DNA of 64,000 bases from Burkholderiales bacterium. GTDB lineage: Bacteria > Pseudomonadota > Gammaproteobacteria > Burkholderiales > SG8-41. Made by a program: the position numbers and the translations under genes. Where the stretch lies: positions 62,001 through 126,000 of the forward strand of contig DATAJS010000008.1 in assembly GCA_036262035.1 (NCBI GenBank). Reading direction: 5' to 3'. The notes beneath the pieces are model-generated. The model searched no databases, was not told the origin of the DNA, and saw only the letters and a list, made by a program, of their open reading frames with translations. This document shows, in pieces, positions 34,992 to 43,480 of this stretch. Positions within the stretch are counted from its first letter, which is position 1; each line of letters opens with the position of its first letter.

Positions 34992-37852
34992 GTCTCTTCC
35001 TCTGCGCGGTGCGCTCGCAGCGATTGGTGCGCGAGCGCGATGAGCATCAGTACCGTCGAGCCGAGGACCACCATGAACACGCCGATATCGAAAAAGAACG
35101 CGCTGGGCAGGTGGACGTCGCCGAGCACGGGCAGCCGCGCGTGGAGCACGTGCGAAGTCAGGAAAGGGTGTGCGAAGAACCATGCGCCTGCGCCCGTCGT
35201 GCCGGCGATGAGGAGGCCGGCTCCGACCAGCGCGACGGGCTTCAGGACGAGACGGCTTTCGATCCATCGCGTGCCGCCAGCCATGTATTGAACGATGAGG
35301 CCGACCGCGACCGTGAGGCCGGCCACGAACCCCCCGCCGGGAAGGTTGTGCCCCCTCAGCAGCAGATAGGCGCCGAGCACGATCGAGCCGGCGAGCATCA
35401 GCCGCATGAGCACTGCGGGGACGAGCATGTCGTCGGCGAGCGCGCGCGCGCCGTGTGTGCGCTGCTGCGGCGGCGGCCGCATGCTCTCCACGGCCGGCCG
35501 GAACCGCCGCAACAGCGAATAGACCGCGATCCCGACCGCGGCGAGAACGGTGATCTCGCCGAACGTATCGAATCCGCGGAAGTCCACGAGGATCACGTTC
35601 ACCACGTTCGTGCCGCCGCCGTCCGGCACAGCGTGCTTCACGAAGAACTCGGAGATGCTCTGCGGCAGCGGACGAATCATCACCGCATACGCGAGCGCGG
35701 ACAGGCCCAGCCCCGCCAGCACCGCAATGGCCAGATCCCGCGCACGCCTCGGCAGCGCCGCCAGCGCCCCGGCCCGCGTGTGCTCGAACGGAATGCGTTT
35801 CGGCAGCCAGCGCAGCCCCAACAGCAGCAGCACCGTCGTGACGATCTCGACCACGAGCTGCGTCAGCGCAAGATCGGGCGCGGAGAGCCACATGAAAGTG
35901 AGACACGTGGCGAGCCCTGCCCCGCCGGCGAGGATCAATGCCGCGAGCCGGTGGAACTTCGCCAGCACCGCGGCGGCGAGCGCGCACGCGCCGCCCACGG
36001 CCCACAGGAGCGTGAACGCGATGTCCGGTCGAGCGACGGCGAAGCCGATGGACGGGGCGCCCGCCGCGGCGATCGCTGCAAACGCGAACGCGAGCGCGAC
36101 CAGGAGTATCGATCGAAGCTGCGCCTGAAGGCGTTCGGTGCCGACGGCGCGCTCGAGCCATGCCGCCCAGCGCACCGAGACCGCCATCATGACTGCGTCG
36201 AAGATGCGGCGCGCGTCGAGCTTCAGGAGCAGCGGCATCCGACCGGAGCCGGCGGCCAGCCGCCCGCGCAACGAGAGATACAGGCCCCCGCCTCCCGCAA
36301 GCGCGAGCACGCTCATGACCAGCGGCGCGTTGAGTCCATGCCATACGGCAAGGCTGTAGGTCGGCGTCTCCGCGCCGAGCACGGCCCGCACCGCCACGTC
36401 GAGAAACGGGCCGATCGTGAGGGCCGGCACGACGCCTACGACGACGCAGGCGAGCACCAGGACGTCGATCGGCGCGCGCATCCATCGCGGCGGCTCCTGG
36501 GGCTTGCGCGGAAGGTCCGTCGCGTCCGGCCCGAAGAAGGCGCCATGGATGAAGCGTACCGAGTAAGCGACGCTGAACATGCCGGCCGTGGTCGCGACGT
36601 ACGGCAGCGTCCGATCGAGCCAGGGAACCGGACCTTCGACGTGCAGCGACTGCGCGAAGAACATCTCCTTGGACAGGAAACCGTTCAGCAGCGGCACGCC
36701 TGCCATCGCCGCTGCGGCGACGATCGCGAGCGTGGCCGTTATAGGCATCGCCCGCCGCAGGCCGCTCAGCCGGCGAATGTCGCGAGTCCCGGTCTCGTGG
36801 TCGATGATCCCGGTCGCCATGAAAAGGGAGGCCTTGAACGTCGCGTGATTCATCATGTGGAAAATGGCCGCGACGGTCGCGAGCGGGCTGTTCATCCCCA
36901 GCAGCGCAGTGATCAGCCCGAGGTGGCTGATCGTCGAATAGGCGAGCAGCCCCTTGAGGTCGTTCTGGAAGATGGCGATGTAGGCGCCGAGCACGAATGT
37001 GACCATGCCCGCCAGGCCGACGGTCCACATCCAGAGGTCGGTTCCGCCGAAGACCGGCCAGATCCGCGCCAGCAGGAACACGCCCAGCTTCACCATCGCC
37101 GCCGAGTGCAGGTACGCCGAGACCGGCGTCGGCGCGACCATCGCGTTCGGCAGCCAGAAATGGAACGGGAACTGCGCGCTCTTCGTCAGCGCCGCGATCA
37201 GGATCAGAACGAGCGTGGGCGCGTACAGCGCGTGTGATCGAACCTCGTCCCCGGAAGCGAGCACCACGTCCAGGTCATAGCTTCCGACCACGTGACCGAC
37301 CAGCAGGACCGCCGCCAGCAGGCATAGCCCGCCCGCCGACGTCGTTATGAACGCCATGCGGGCGCCGTCGCGCGCGGCGGCGTTGCGGTGCCAGTAGCCG
37401 ATCAGCAGGAACGAGAAAAGGCTCGTGAGCTCCCAGAAGAACACGAGCTGCAGCAGATTGCCCGAGAGGACCACCCCGAGCATGGAGCCCATGAAAGCGA
37501 GGAGGAAACAGTAGAAGCGCGGGATCGGGTCGCGCGGGCTCATGTAGTAGCGCGCGTATACCACGACCAGCAGCCCGATGCCGGTGACCAGCATGGCGAA
37601 CATCCATGCATAGCCGTCCATGCGCAGAGAGAAATCCACGCCGTATGCCGGGAGCCACCGAATCGCCGCGTGGACTGCACGCCCGGCTGCGATCTCCGGA
37701 AAAAGCGCGGCTGTAACGATGAGCGCAGCGCACGCGATGCCGGCGGCGAGCGTCGACTCGAGCTTCGAAGCCGTCTGCGGAAGGAGGATCGCTGCGGCGC
37801 TTCCGACAAATGGAAGCGCCAGCAGGACGAAAATGAACGTGTGCGCGGTCAC
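34988..37852 (-). CDS. mnhA: Mrp/Mnh antiporter fused subunits A and B
   Basis: A 954-aa membrane protein. The N-terminal 600 residues are the NuoL-like A subunit (LVFFWELTSLFSFLLIGYWH, FLPNAMVAPTPVSAYLHSAAMVKLG, MNHATFKASLFMATGIIDH); the C-terminal part carries the B subunit (LRGHNLPGGGFVAGLTVAVG) after the TFGEITVLAAVGIAVYSLL segment. Fusion of A and B is common in proteobacterial Pha/Mrp systems. It is first in the operon and starts with GTG. It provides pH and sodium homeostasis. Confidence 0.93.
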   Translation of the reverse strand: MTAHTFIFVLLALPFVGSAAAILLPQTASKLESTLAAGIACAALIVTAALFPEIAAGRAVHAAIRWLPAYGVDFSLRMDGYAWMFAMLVTGIGLLVVVYARYYMSPRDPIPRFYCFLLAFMGSMLGVVLSGNLLQLVFFWELTSLFSFLLIGYWHRNAAARDGARMAFITTSAGGLCLLAAVLLVGHVVGSYDLDVVLASGDEVRSHALYAPTLVLILIAALTKSAQFPFHFWLPNAMVAPTPVSAYLHSAAMVKLGVFLLARIWPVFGGTDLWMWTVGLAGMVTFVLGAYIAIFQNDLKGLLAYSTISHLGLITALLGMNSPLATVAAIFHMMNHATFKASLFMATGIIDHETGTRDIRRLSGLRRAMPITATLAIVAAAAMAGVPLLNGFLSKEMFFAQSLHVEGPVPWLDRTLPYVATTAGMFSVAYSVRFIHGAFFGPDATDLPRKPQEPPRWMRAPIDVLVLACVVVGVVPALTIGPFLDVAVRAVLGAETPTYSLAVWHGLNAPLVMSVLALAGGGGLYLSLRGRLAAGSGRMPLLLKLDARRIFDAVMMAVSVRWAAWLERAVGTERLQAQLRSILLVALAFAFAAIAAAGAPSIGFAVARPDIAFTLLWAVGGACALAAAVLAKFHRLAALILAGGAGLATCLTFMWLSAPDLALTQLVVEIVTTVLLLLGLRWLPKRIPFEHTRAGALAALPRRARDLAIAVLAGLGLSALAYAVMIRPLPQSISEFFVKHAVPDGGGTNVVNVILVDFRGFDTFGEITVLAAVGIAVYSLLRRFRPAVESMRPPPQQRTHGARALADDMLVPAVLMRLMLAGSIVLGAYLLLRGHNLPGGGFVAGLTVAVGLIVQYMAGGTRWIESRLVLKPVALVGAGLLIAGTTGAGAWFFAHPFLTSHVLHARLPVLGDVHLPSAFFFDIGVFMVVLGSTVLMLIALAHQSLRAHRAEEET

Positions 37853-38042
37853 CGGCTAGTCGTCGCTCGATATGAGAGGCGACCGGTGCGTATGCGCGCC
37901 GCCCGCTTTCAGGGAACCCACCCCTGCGGCTGCCCGCAAGCGTTCGACCCGATTCGGTGCGTCAGCGAGGCCGGTCCCCCGCCGAGTATAAACGCAGGCC
38001 AGGCGATCGGCTCATCGCGTACCGAGGCCTTTGATCGCGCGG

Positions 38043-38924
38043 TTAGCCGGCGCGGGACACCGGCGCGCGGACGACGAGGACGTCGCGGTCAGCGCGCTGT
38101 GCCAGGTCGTGGCTCACGCTCGCCCCCAGCACATCGGCCCACCACGACTGGGTATTCCTCACGACGACGATCAGGTCGGCGTCGAGCTCGGCCAAAGTCC
38201 GCAGAACGCCCGGGACGGGCCAGCCGTATCTCACGAGCGTCCGTGCCGGGTTGATCGCCGAGTGCCGATCGAGCAGCGCCGCCATGCCGCGCGCGGCTTC
38301 GCGCTGCGCGTCGACACGGTGTGGCGCGATATCGGCTTCCGGAACTCCCGCCCACTGCAGCTTGCCATCGAACAGCGCGCGATAGACGTGCAGCAGCGTC
38401 ACCGCAGCGTTGGGAGCGATTGCTTTTACCGCCGCGAGCGCTCCCGTGATGTCCGTCTGCAAGTCGGTCGCAACGAGGACGCGCTCGTACGGCGATTGCG
38501 GGATACCCGCAACGACGAGCAAGGGCGCCGCTGACTTCCGCAGCAACCCGCGCGCAGCGCGGTCGAGGTACGGGACGATGAACGGCAGCGGCTTCCTGCG
38601 CTCGACCAGGACGAGGTCCGAGGCCTTGGTCAGCGCCAGTACGTCGTCTTCCCGAGCGGGCCTGACGATCGTCGGGCGCGGATGGGCGCCGGCCGCGATG
38701 AGCTCCGCCCGCTTGTCGGGCGCACCCCTGCCCTCGCCCGAGCTGCTCACCAGGATCAGCCGTTCGATCGGCGTCGCGCCGGCGTTCGGAACGGGGCGCA
38801 CGACATCGCGCAACACGCCGGTGCCGCTTAAACCGAAGCCGTCGCTCACGATCTCCCGTGAGATCCCCAGGTCCGCTCGAGCAATCGCAGGCTGCAGGCC
38901 TATTACGTTCCGCAATCTGTTCAT
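38043..38924 (-). CDS. Tandem universal stress protein with a degenerate first domain
   Basis: A 293-aa protein. The second domain starts YERVLVATDLQTDI and ends DVLVVRAP with the loop ASVSHDLAQ; the first domain lacks the usual opening strand and glycine loop, retaining only PLLVVAG. The N-terminal stretch mentions RPVPNAGATPIERLILVSSS. ATG 38924 lies right at the predicted transcription start of the G12 promoter 38932-38989, so translation may be leaderless. Confidence 0.82.
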   Translation of the reverse strand: MNRLRNVIGLQPAIARADLGISREIVSDGFGLSGTGVLRDVVRPVPNAGATPIERLILVSSSGEGRGAPDKRAELIAAGAHPRPTIVRPAREDDVLALTKASDLVLVERRKPLPFIVPYLDRAARGLLRKSAAPLLVVAGIPQSPYERVLVATDLQTDITGALAAVKAIAPNAAVTLLHVYRALFDGKLQWAGVPEADIAPHRVDAQREAARGMAALLDRHSAINPARTLVRYGWPVPGVLRTLAELDADLIVVVRNTQSWWADVLGASVSHDLAQRADRDVLVVRAPVSRAG

Positions 38925-38931
38925 ATCGTCA

Positions 38932-38989
38932 AAGATAGCCGCCTCCTGTCGGGTTGATTAGTACCGTTGCATGAACAACTGTGTTCCGC
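38932..38989 (-). promoter_or_regulatory. G12 stress-regulon promoter (USP 38043, minus strand)
   Basis: On the minus strand: element GCGGAACACAGTTGTTCA from 38989, -35 TAATCA at 38960-38955, 17-base spacer, -10 TATCTT at 38937-38932. The predicted start is about 38925, one base from the ATG. Confidence 0.68.
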
Positions 38990-39067
38990 TCCGTGCACAA
39001 TCGCGCGCGGACAGCTTCGATGACGGAGCTGCGCCCCGCGTCTGCGGGGCACAGCGTCCTCAAGGCG

Positions 39068-39472
39068 TCACGCGTGAGCGTGCCCGCCCGCCCGATACGT
39101 GCTTCGTGCGGTATCGACGCTGGGCGCGGTAGCGCCGGTCTGCGCCAGCACGAGCAGGCCGCCTGCGATGGCGAGGTTCTTCATGAAGCTGATCGTCTGC
39201 GCCGGATCTGCGAAATCCATGTGGAAGAACACGGCGGCGACGATCGAGAACGCGGCGAGACCGACCGCGGTCAAGCTCGTTTTGAAGCCCGCGATCAGCG
39301 CGAGCCCGCCCAGCAGCTCCACGGCGATGACGGCAGGCAGCAGCATGCCGGGCACGCCTGCCGAGTCCATATAGGCCTGTGTGCCGGCGAACCCGCCGAT
39401 CTTCGTCCAGCCGGAAATGATGAAAATGTGCGCCAGCAGAAAGCGGCCGGCCAGGTTCAGTACGCGATCCAT
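39068..39472 (-). CDS. DoxX-family membrane protein
   Basis: A 134-aa protein with four membrane helices and the DoxX layout: RFLLAHIFIISGWTKIGGFAGT, GMLLPAVIAVELLGGLALIAGF, MKNLAIAGGLLVL. Family members take part in thiol/sulfur redox or oxidative stress responses. AAGGAG precedes ATG 39472. It lies downstream of dps on the same strand; no G12 site of its own was found, so it may be read from the dps promoter. Confidence 0.85.
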   Translation of the reverse strand: MDRVLNLAGRFLLAHIFIISGWTKIGGFAGTQAYMDSAGVPGMLLPAVIAVELLGGLALIAGFKTSLTAVGLAAFSIVAAVFFHMDFADPAQTISFMKNLAIAGGLLVLAQTGATAPSVDTARSTYRAGGHAHA

Positions 39473-39546
39473 ATCGTTCTCCTTGACTTGAATGTTCAAC
39501 TTCAGCGCGCACGCTGTCGGCGACCGTCCGCGTCAGTCGGAACCGA

Positions 39547-40119
39547 CTATGCGAGCTGCGGCGTCACCCGCGCGCCACTGCGATCCGTCGGCTGCGCCCG
39601 GCCGGTCTCGAACAGAAACCACGTGCGCTTCTCGGCCTCGTCGATGAGGTTCTCCAGCAGGCTCGCCGTGGCCACGTCGCCGTACTCGTCCGCCACCTCG
39701 TGAGCTTCTCGCAGGGCTTTCGCAAGCGCCCTGTTGTCCGCCTCCAGCTCACGCAGCATCTCGGCAGCGGAGACCGATTCGCGATCGTCGTCGGGCACGC
39801 GCTGGAGTCGCGCGACATGTCCGATCGAGCGCAGCGTGCCGCCTCCGATCTTTCTCACCCGCTCCGCGAGCTCGTCCGTCGACGCCAGGAGCTGCGAGGC
39901 CTGCTCGTCGAAGAGGATGTGATAGTCGCGGAAGTGCGGGCCGCTCACGTGCCAGTGAAAGTTCTTGGTCTTCAGGTACACCGCGAACGTGTCGGCCAGC
40001 GCCTTGTTCACCGAATCGGCGATGGCGGAAGCCGCCTTCAGCGGCAGATCTCTCGCACTCGTCAGCCGGTTCGCCGACCAGCGCTGTTGGCTGGTCTGAG
40101 TAGCGGTAGTCGTAATCAT
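39547..40119 (-). CDS. dps: Dps-type starvation DNA-binding/ferritin-like protein
   Basis: A 190-aa Dps. The ferroxidase motif KNFHWHVSGPHFRDYHILFDEQ is intact (His, Asp and Glu ligands), followed by GGGTLRSIGHVARLQRV. It oxidises Fe2+ with peroxide and protects DNA in dodecamers. The N-terminal tail of about 25 residues is polar with few Lys. It is second in the operon after the 45-aa gene and is driven by the G12 promoter at 40357-40414. Confidence 0.93.
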   Translation of the reverse strand: MITTTATQTSQQRWSANRLTSARDLPLKAASAIADSVNKALADTFAVYLKTKNFHWHVSGPHFRDYHILFDEQASQLLASTDELAERVRKIGGGTLRSIGHVARLQRVPDDDRESVSAAEMLRELEADNRALAKALREAHEVADEYGDVATASLLENLIDEAEKRTWFLFETGRAQPTDRSGARVTPQLA

Positions 40120-40146
40120 GTAGGTCTCCTTTTGTCGGTTGATCTG

Positions 40147-40284
40147 TTATTCGATCGGTTCGTCGCGTGCATCCTCCGCGCTCGAGTGCCGCTCGTACGC
40201 GTAGAACGCGATCGGATCGCTCGCCGGGAAGGTCGATTCCAGCGCCGCGTCGAGCGCGCGCTCCATACGGTCTTCTCGTGTCAT
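40147..40284 (-). CDS. 45-aa protein with ESTFPASDP motif
   Basis: Encodes MTREDRMERALDAALESTFP followed by ASDPIAFYAYERHSS. The (E)SFPASDPP motif recurs in many short proteobacterial stress-associated proteins of unknown role. AAGGAG precedes the ATG and it lies 27 bases before dps, as first gene of that operon. Confidence 0.68.
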   Translation of the reverse strand: MTREDRMERALDAALESTFPASDPIAFYAYERHSSAEDARDEPIE

Positions 40285-40356
40285 CTTGTCTCCTTGCCAA
40301 ATTGCGCAGGCAGCCGGGTCGCGTTGCGCGTATCGTCGCTGCGCTGCATGAGTCCT

Positions 40357-40414
40357 ACTGTAACGCGGCATGCCGTCCCTGATTAGCCGGTTCGGACGGG
40401 AATGTTTATGCAAC
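40357..40414 (-). promoter_or_regulatory. G12 stress-regulon promoter (dps operon, minus strand)
   Basis: On the minus strand: -35 TAATCA at 40385-40380, 17-base spacer, -10 TACAGT at 40362-40357. The upstream element (GTTGCATAAACATTCCCG from 40414) is the divergent variant shared with the EF-hand gene promoter at 61266, one half being AACATTCCCG. Confidence 0.66.
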
Positions 40415-40588
40415 ACCGCGGACAATCCGACGGCTGAGGCGAGCGTCATCACGGCAGGACCAGATCGTGCATCCTGCTGCACAGTCTTTTCCGCGGGATC
40501 TTCGGCGCAAAACCGACGCACTAACGTCTTTTGCAGGCCCATCGATGCCTGCTGCAGTTCGTCGGCATCGTCAAACACAGGAGCTCAT

Positions 40589-41143
40589 ATGACCCACTCG
40601 ATCGCCGTGCTCGTCGGCAGCCTTCGCCGGGATTCCTTCAATCGTCGGCTCGCATCGGCGCTCATGAAGCTTGCGCCGTCGGATTTCTCGTTCACGCAAC
40701 TCCAGATCGGCGACCTGCCTCTCTACGATCAGGACGACGACGCAACACCCGCGGCAGCCGTGAAGCGCCTGAAAAGCGAGATCGCGGCGGCCGCCGGCGT
40801 GCTCTTTATCACGCCCGAGTACAACCGGTCCGTTCCGGGTGTGCTCAAGAACGCCATCGATCATGCGTCTCGGCCCTACGGCCAGAGCGCGTGGGCAGGC
40901 AAGCCTGCCGGTGTGATCGGCGTCTCGGTGGGCGCTATCGGCACTGCGGTCGCGCAGCAGCACCTCCGGAGCATCCTCGCCTATCTGGACATGCCCACAT
41001 TGGGCCAGCCCGAGGCCTTCATTCAGATGAAGGAGGGTCTGTTCGACGATGCCGGCGACATCGGACCCGGCAGCAGGCAGTTCCTTCAGGACTGGATGGA
41101 CCGCTACTGCGCCTGGGTGAAGCGGCACACGCCACTGTCGTAG
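40589..41143 (+). CDS. NAD(P)H-dependent FMN reductase (ChrR/YieF-type)
   Basis: A 184-aa flavodoxin-like quinone/azo/chromate reductase: VGSLRRDSFNRRLASAL phosphate-binding loop, the substrate-side LFITPEYNRSVPGVLKNAIDH signature and KPAGVIGVSVGAIGT. It uses NAD(P)H for two-electron reduction of quinones, limiting oxidative stress. The start is ATG 40589, with CAGGAG upstream. It is divergent from the dps operon and has no G12 promoter in its own orientation. Confidence 0.9.
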   Translation: MTHSIAVLVGSLRRDSFNRRLASALMKLAPSDFSFTQLQIGDLPLYDQDDDATPAAAVKRLKSEIAAAAGVLFITPEYNRSVPGVLKNAIDHASRPYGQSAWAGKPAGVIGVSVGAIGTAVAQQHLRSILAYLDMPTLGQPEAFIQMKEGLFDDAGDIGPGSRQFLQDWMDRYCAWVKRHTPLS

Positions 41144-41180
41144 CTCCCTCCGCGCATTCCCGAAGGGACCCGGCGTGCGG

Positions 41181-43352
41181 TTACCGCGCGTCGCGCCCGA
41201 AGCGCCGCCACACGAAAAGCGCGCCGGCAAGGAGGAACGCCGATACGGCGACCAGGCCCGCGACCGTGTCCGGCCGCGGCGTTCGAATCGCTGCTTCGGC
41301 GCGATCGAGAAACACGATCGTCAGCACGAGCGCGGGCGCAACGCCGATCGCGGTACTCACGAGGAAGTCGCGAAATCTCAAACGGGACGCGCCGGCCACG
41401 AGATTCACGACCGGGAACGGCGCGATCGGCAGCAGGCGGATGACGGCGAGCGCGACGATGCCCCGCCTCGTGAACCTGCGGGTGATGCGGTTGAGACGGT
41501 CACCCGCAATGCGCCGCACCGTGTCACGGCGCAGGCGCCATCCAAGCCAGAAGGTGGCCGCCGCATTCAGGAGCGCCCCGACGAATGCGTAAAGGCCGCC
41601 CGCGAACGGTCCGAAAACGAGGATGGTGGCGACCATGAGCACCGTGATCGGAAACGCGAGGAAGCCGCCGAGCACGAATGCGGCGACGGCCGCGAGCCCC
41701 GCACCCGGGGCGTCCGCCGCGTCGCGCGCAGCGCCGATCAGCGCTCCGAGAGCAAACCACTCGCGCACCGGCGTCCAGCGCGTGATCGCCGCGAGCGCGG
41801 CGAAGAGGAGCAGCCCGGCCGAATACTGCGCTACGCGAACCGCGAGAGGTTTGCGCGCGTCGGGAGGCACGAGCTCGACGAGCATCGCTTCCGGGTCGAC
41901 CGGCTTTTCCGGGTCGACGAGCGCGCTCGCCGGAAGCAGGTACTCCACATCGGGCGACAGCGGCGGATCGATCGGCTCCAGCGTGCGGCCCGGCCGCCTC
42001 AGCGCTTCGACGGCTTCGATCACGCTGCCACTGGCACGCCCGATCTCACGGCCGACCACGTCGGGCGTGGTCGCAAGATGCTCGGCCAGCAGGCGATTCC
42101 TCAGGCTCGCGATCAGTCCGCGTATGCGGTCGTCTCCACACGCTTCGATCGCGATGTTGCACTCGGTGTCGAAGCCCATCGAGCGGTTGTTGAAATTCGC
42201 CGAGCCTACGCTGGCGAGCTCGTCGTCGACGACGAGCACTTTGCTGTGCACGTTCAGGAGGTGCGGCCGGTCGAGGCCGGGAATGTGCGGATACAGGAGC
42301 CGGTAACGACCGTTCGCATCGGCCTCGGCGAGCTTGCGATGCAGATGCGCCCGCAGCAGACCCATCGTTCGCGTCTCGAGCCAGCCCTCCTCGGTGAGAC
42401 GAGAGACGACGACGACTTCGGGGCCATCCTTTTCGCGCAGGCGCGCGGCGAGCGCGGAGCCGACCACGCTCGAGCTGAAATACTGGTTCTCCAGATAGAG
42501 CGAACGCCGAGCCGCGGCAATGGCATCGGCGTAGAGCCGGCGAATCTCCCGGACCGGCTGTCGCGTGAGGTATCCCGGATCGGTGCGAGCGATCGCGACG
42601 TCGATGCCGGTGATCTCGGGCGAGACGTGAGCCGGCCACGGGTCGCTCGCGGCGGCGCTGAAACCGGCCGGGCGCTTGCCCGTCGCGCGCACCCACCGGT
42701 CGCGACAGAGGTCGCCCAGGGCCCGTGCGGCCGGGCCTTCCACGATCGCCTGCACGTCGTGATTCGGGCGCGACTGCCGGCCCTGCGCGTCGAGCCGATA
42801 GGGCTGCACGGCCTCGTGCTCCGGAGTGTCCCAGCGGCCGTGAGTGAGGTCGAGGCCGCCGACGAAGGCCACTGAATCGTCCACCACCACCACCTTTTGA
42901 TGATGCGAACCACTGAACGGATGCCTGTCGTCCAGGCGAAACTCCAGGCGCGGCCGCGGATGCGTTTTCCAGCCGAGCTTGTAGAGAGGCAACCACTCGC
43001 GGTCGCCCGCGTATACCATCGCAAAATCCCAGGACAGCACGTACATGGAAAGGTCGCGTTCGCGGCGTACGACTTCTTTCAGAAATTCACCGAGCGGCTC
43101 GGGATAGCCGTCGTTCGCGCCCTGCGGCACGAGCAGAATGCGGCTGTCGAAATCCCAGCCGAGTATGAAAACGCTGCGTTTCGCCCGCCGGATGGCGGCG
43201 CGCACGGCAGCGAAATACGGAGCGGCATCGATGAAAAACGCGAGGCGTCGCGCGCGCTCGACGCGCCAGCAATTGCGTCCCGGAATCAGGAGCCTCTTCG
43301 TCACGAAGGACGATTGTAGGCGCAGCGCCGCCGCGTGCACCCGCGGCGGCAT
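41181..43352 (-). CDS. Phospholipase D-like protein fused to a VTT/DedA-type membrane domain
   Basis: A 723-aa two-part protein. Two HKD motifs (HHQKVVVVDDSVAFVGG near 150 and HSKVLVVDDELASVGSANF near 375) form a cardiolipin synthase/phospholipase D active site. The C-terminal 230 residues are a VTT (SNARE-associated) domain with FLAFPITVLMVATILVFGPFAGGLYAF and RLLPIAPFPVVNLVAGASRL. The combination suggests lipid synthesis plus lipid scrambling in the membrane. GTG 43304 is an alternative start. It converges with the FMN reductase. Confidence 0.88.
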   Translation of the reverse strand: MPPRVHAAALRLQSSFVTKRLLIPGRNCWRVERARRLAFFIDAAPYFAAVRAAIRRAKRSVFILGWDFDSRILLVPQGANDGYPEPLGEFLKEVVRRERDLSMYVLSWDFAMVYAGDREWLPLYKLGWKTHPRPRLEFRLDDRHPFSGSHHQKVVVVDDSVAFVGGLDLTHGRWDTPEHEAVQPYRLDAQGRQSRPNHDVQAIVEGPAARALGDLCRDRWVRATGKRPAGFSAAASDPWPAHVSPEITGIDVAIARTDPGYLTRQPVREIRRLYADAIAAARRSLYLENQYFSSSVVGSALAARLREKDGPEVVVVSRLTEEGWLETRTMGLLRAHLHRKLAEADANGRYRLLYPHIPGLDRPHLLNVHSKVLVVDDELASVGSANFNNRSMGFDTECNIAIEACGDDRIRGLIASLRNRLLAEHLATTPDVVGREIGRASGSVIEAVEALRRPGRTLEPIDPPLSPDVEYLLPASALVDPEKPVDPEAMLVELVPPDARKPLAVRVAQYSAGLLLFAALAAITRWTPVREWFALGALIGAARDAADAPGAGLAAVAAFVLGGFLAFPITVLMVATILVFGPFAGGLYAFVGALLNAAATFWLGWRLRRDTVRRIAGDRLNRITRRFTRRGIVALAVIRLLPIAPFPVVNLVAGASRLRFRDFLVSTAIGVAPALVLTIVFLDRAEAAIRTPRPDTVAGLVAVSAFLLAGALFVWRRFGRDAR

Positions 43353-43480
43353 TTACGTTGCATCGAGCCGCGGCGAGCTTCAGCGAACGCCGGAACCCGC
43401 GCGGCGGCCGAATAGACGGCCGTCACCTATGCCGCGTCTACGGAGCGGGCTCCGATCCGGGCACGGCATGAGGAGACCTC

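Noticed and set aside
35009-37237. Plus-strand 742-codon frame over mnhA
   Set aside because: Antisense shadow of the fused mnhAB gene; no recognisable domain or start signal.
40380-40588. Divergent G12-type promoter for the FMN reductase
   Set aside because: In plus orientation the -35 and -10 do not fit (TCATCA at the -10 position).
43353-43480. ECF-type promoter before ftsH (GGAAC...TAGACG)
   Set aside because: The spacing fits loosely, but the motif is too short in GC-rich sequence to support a call.
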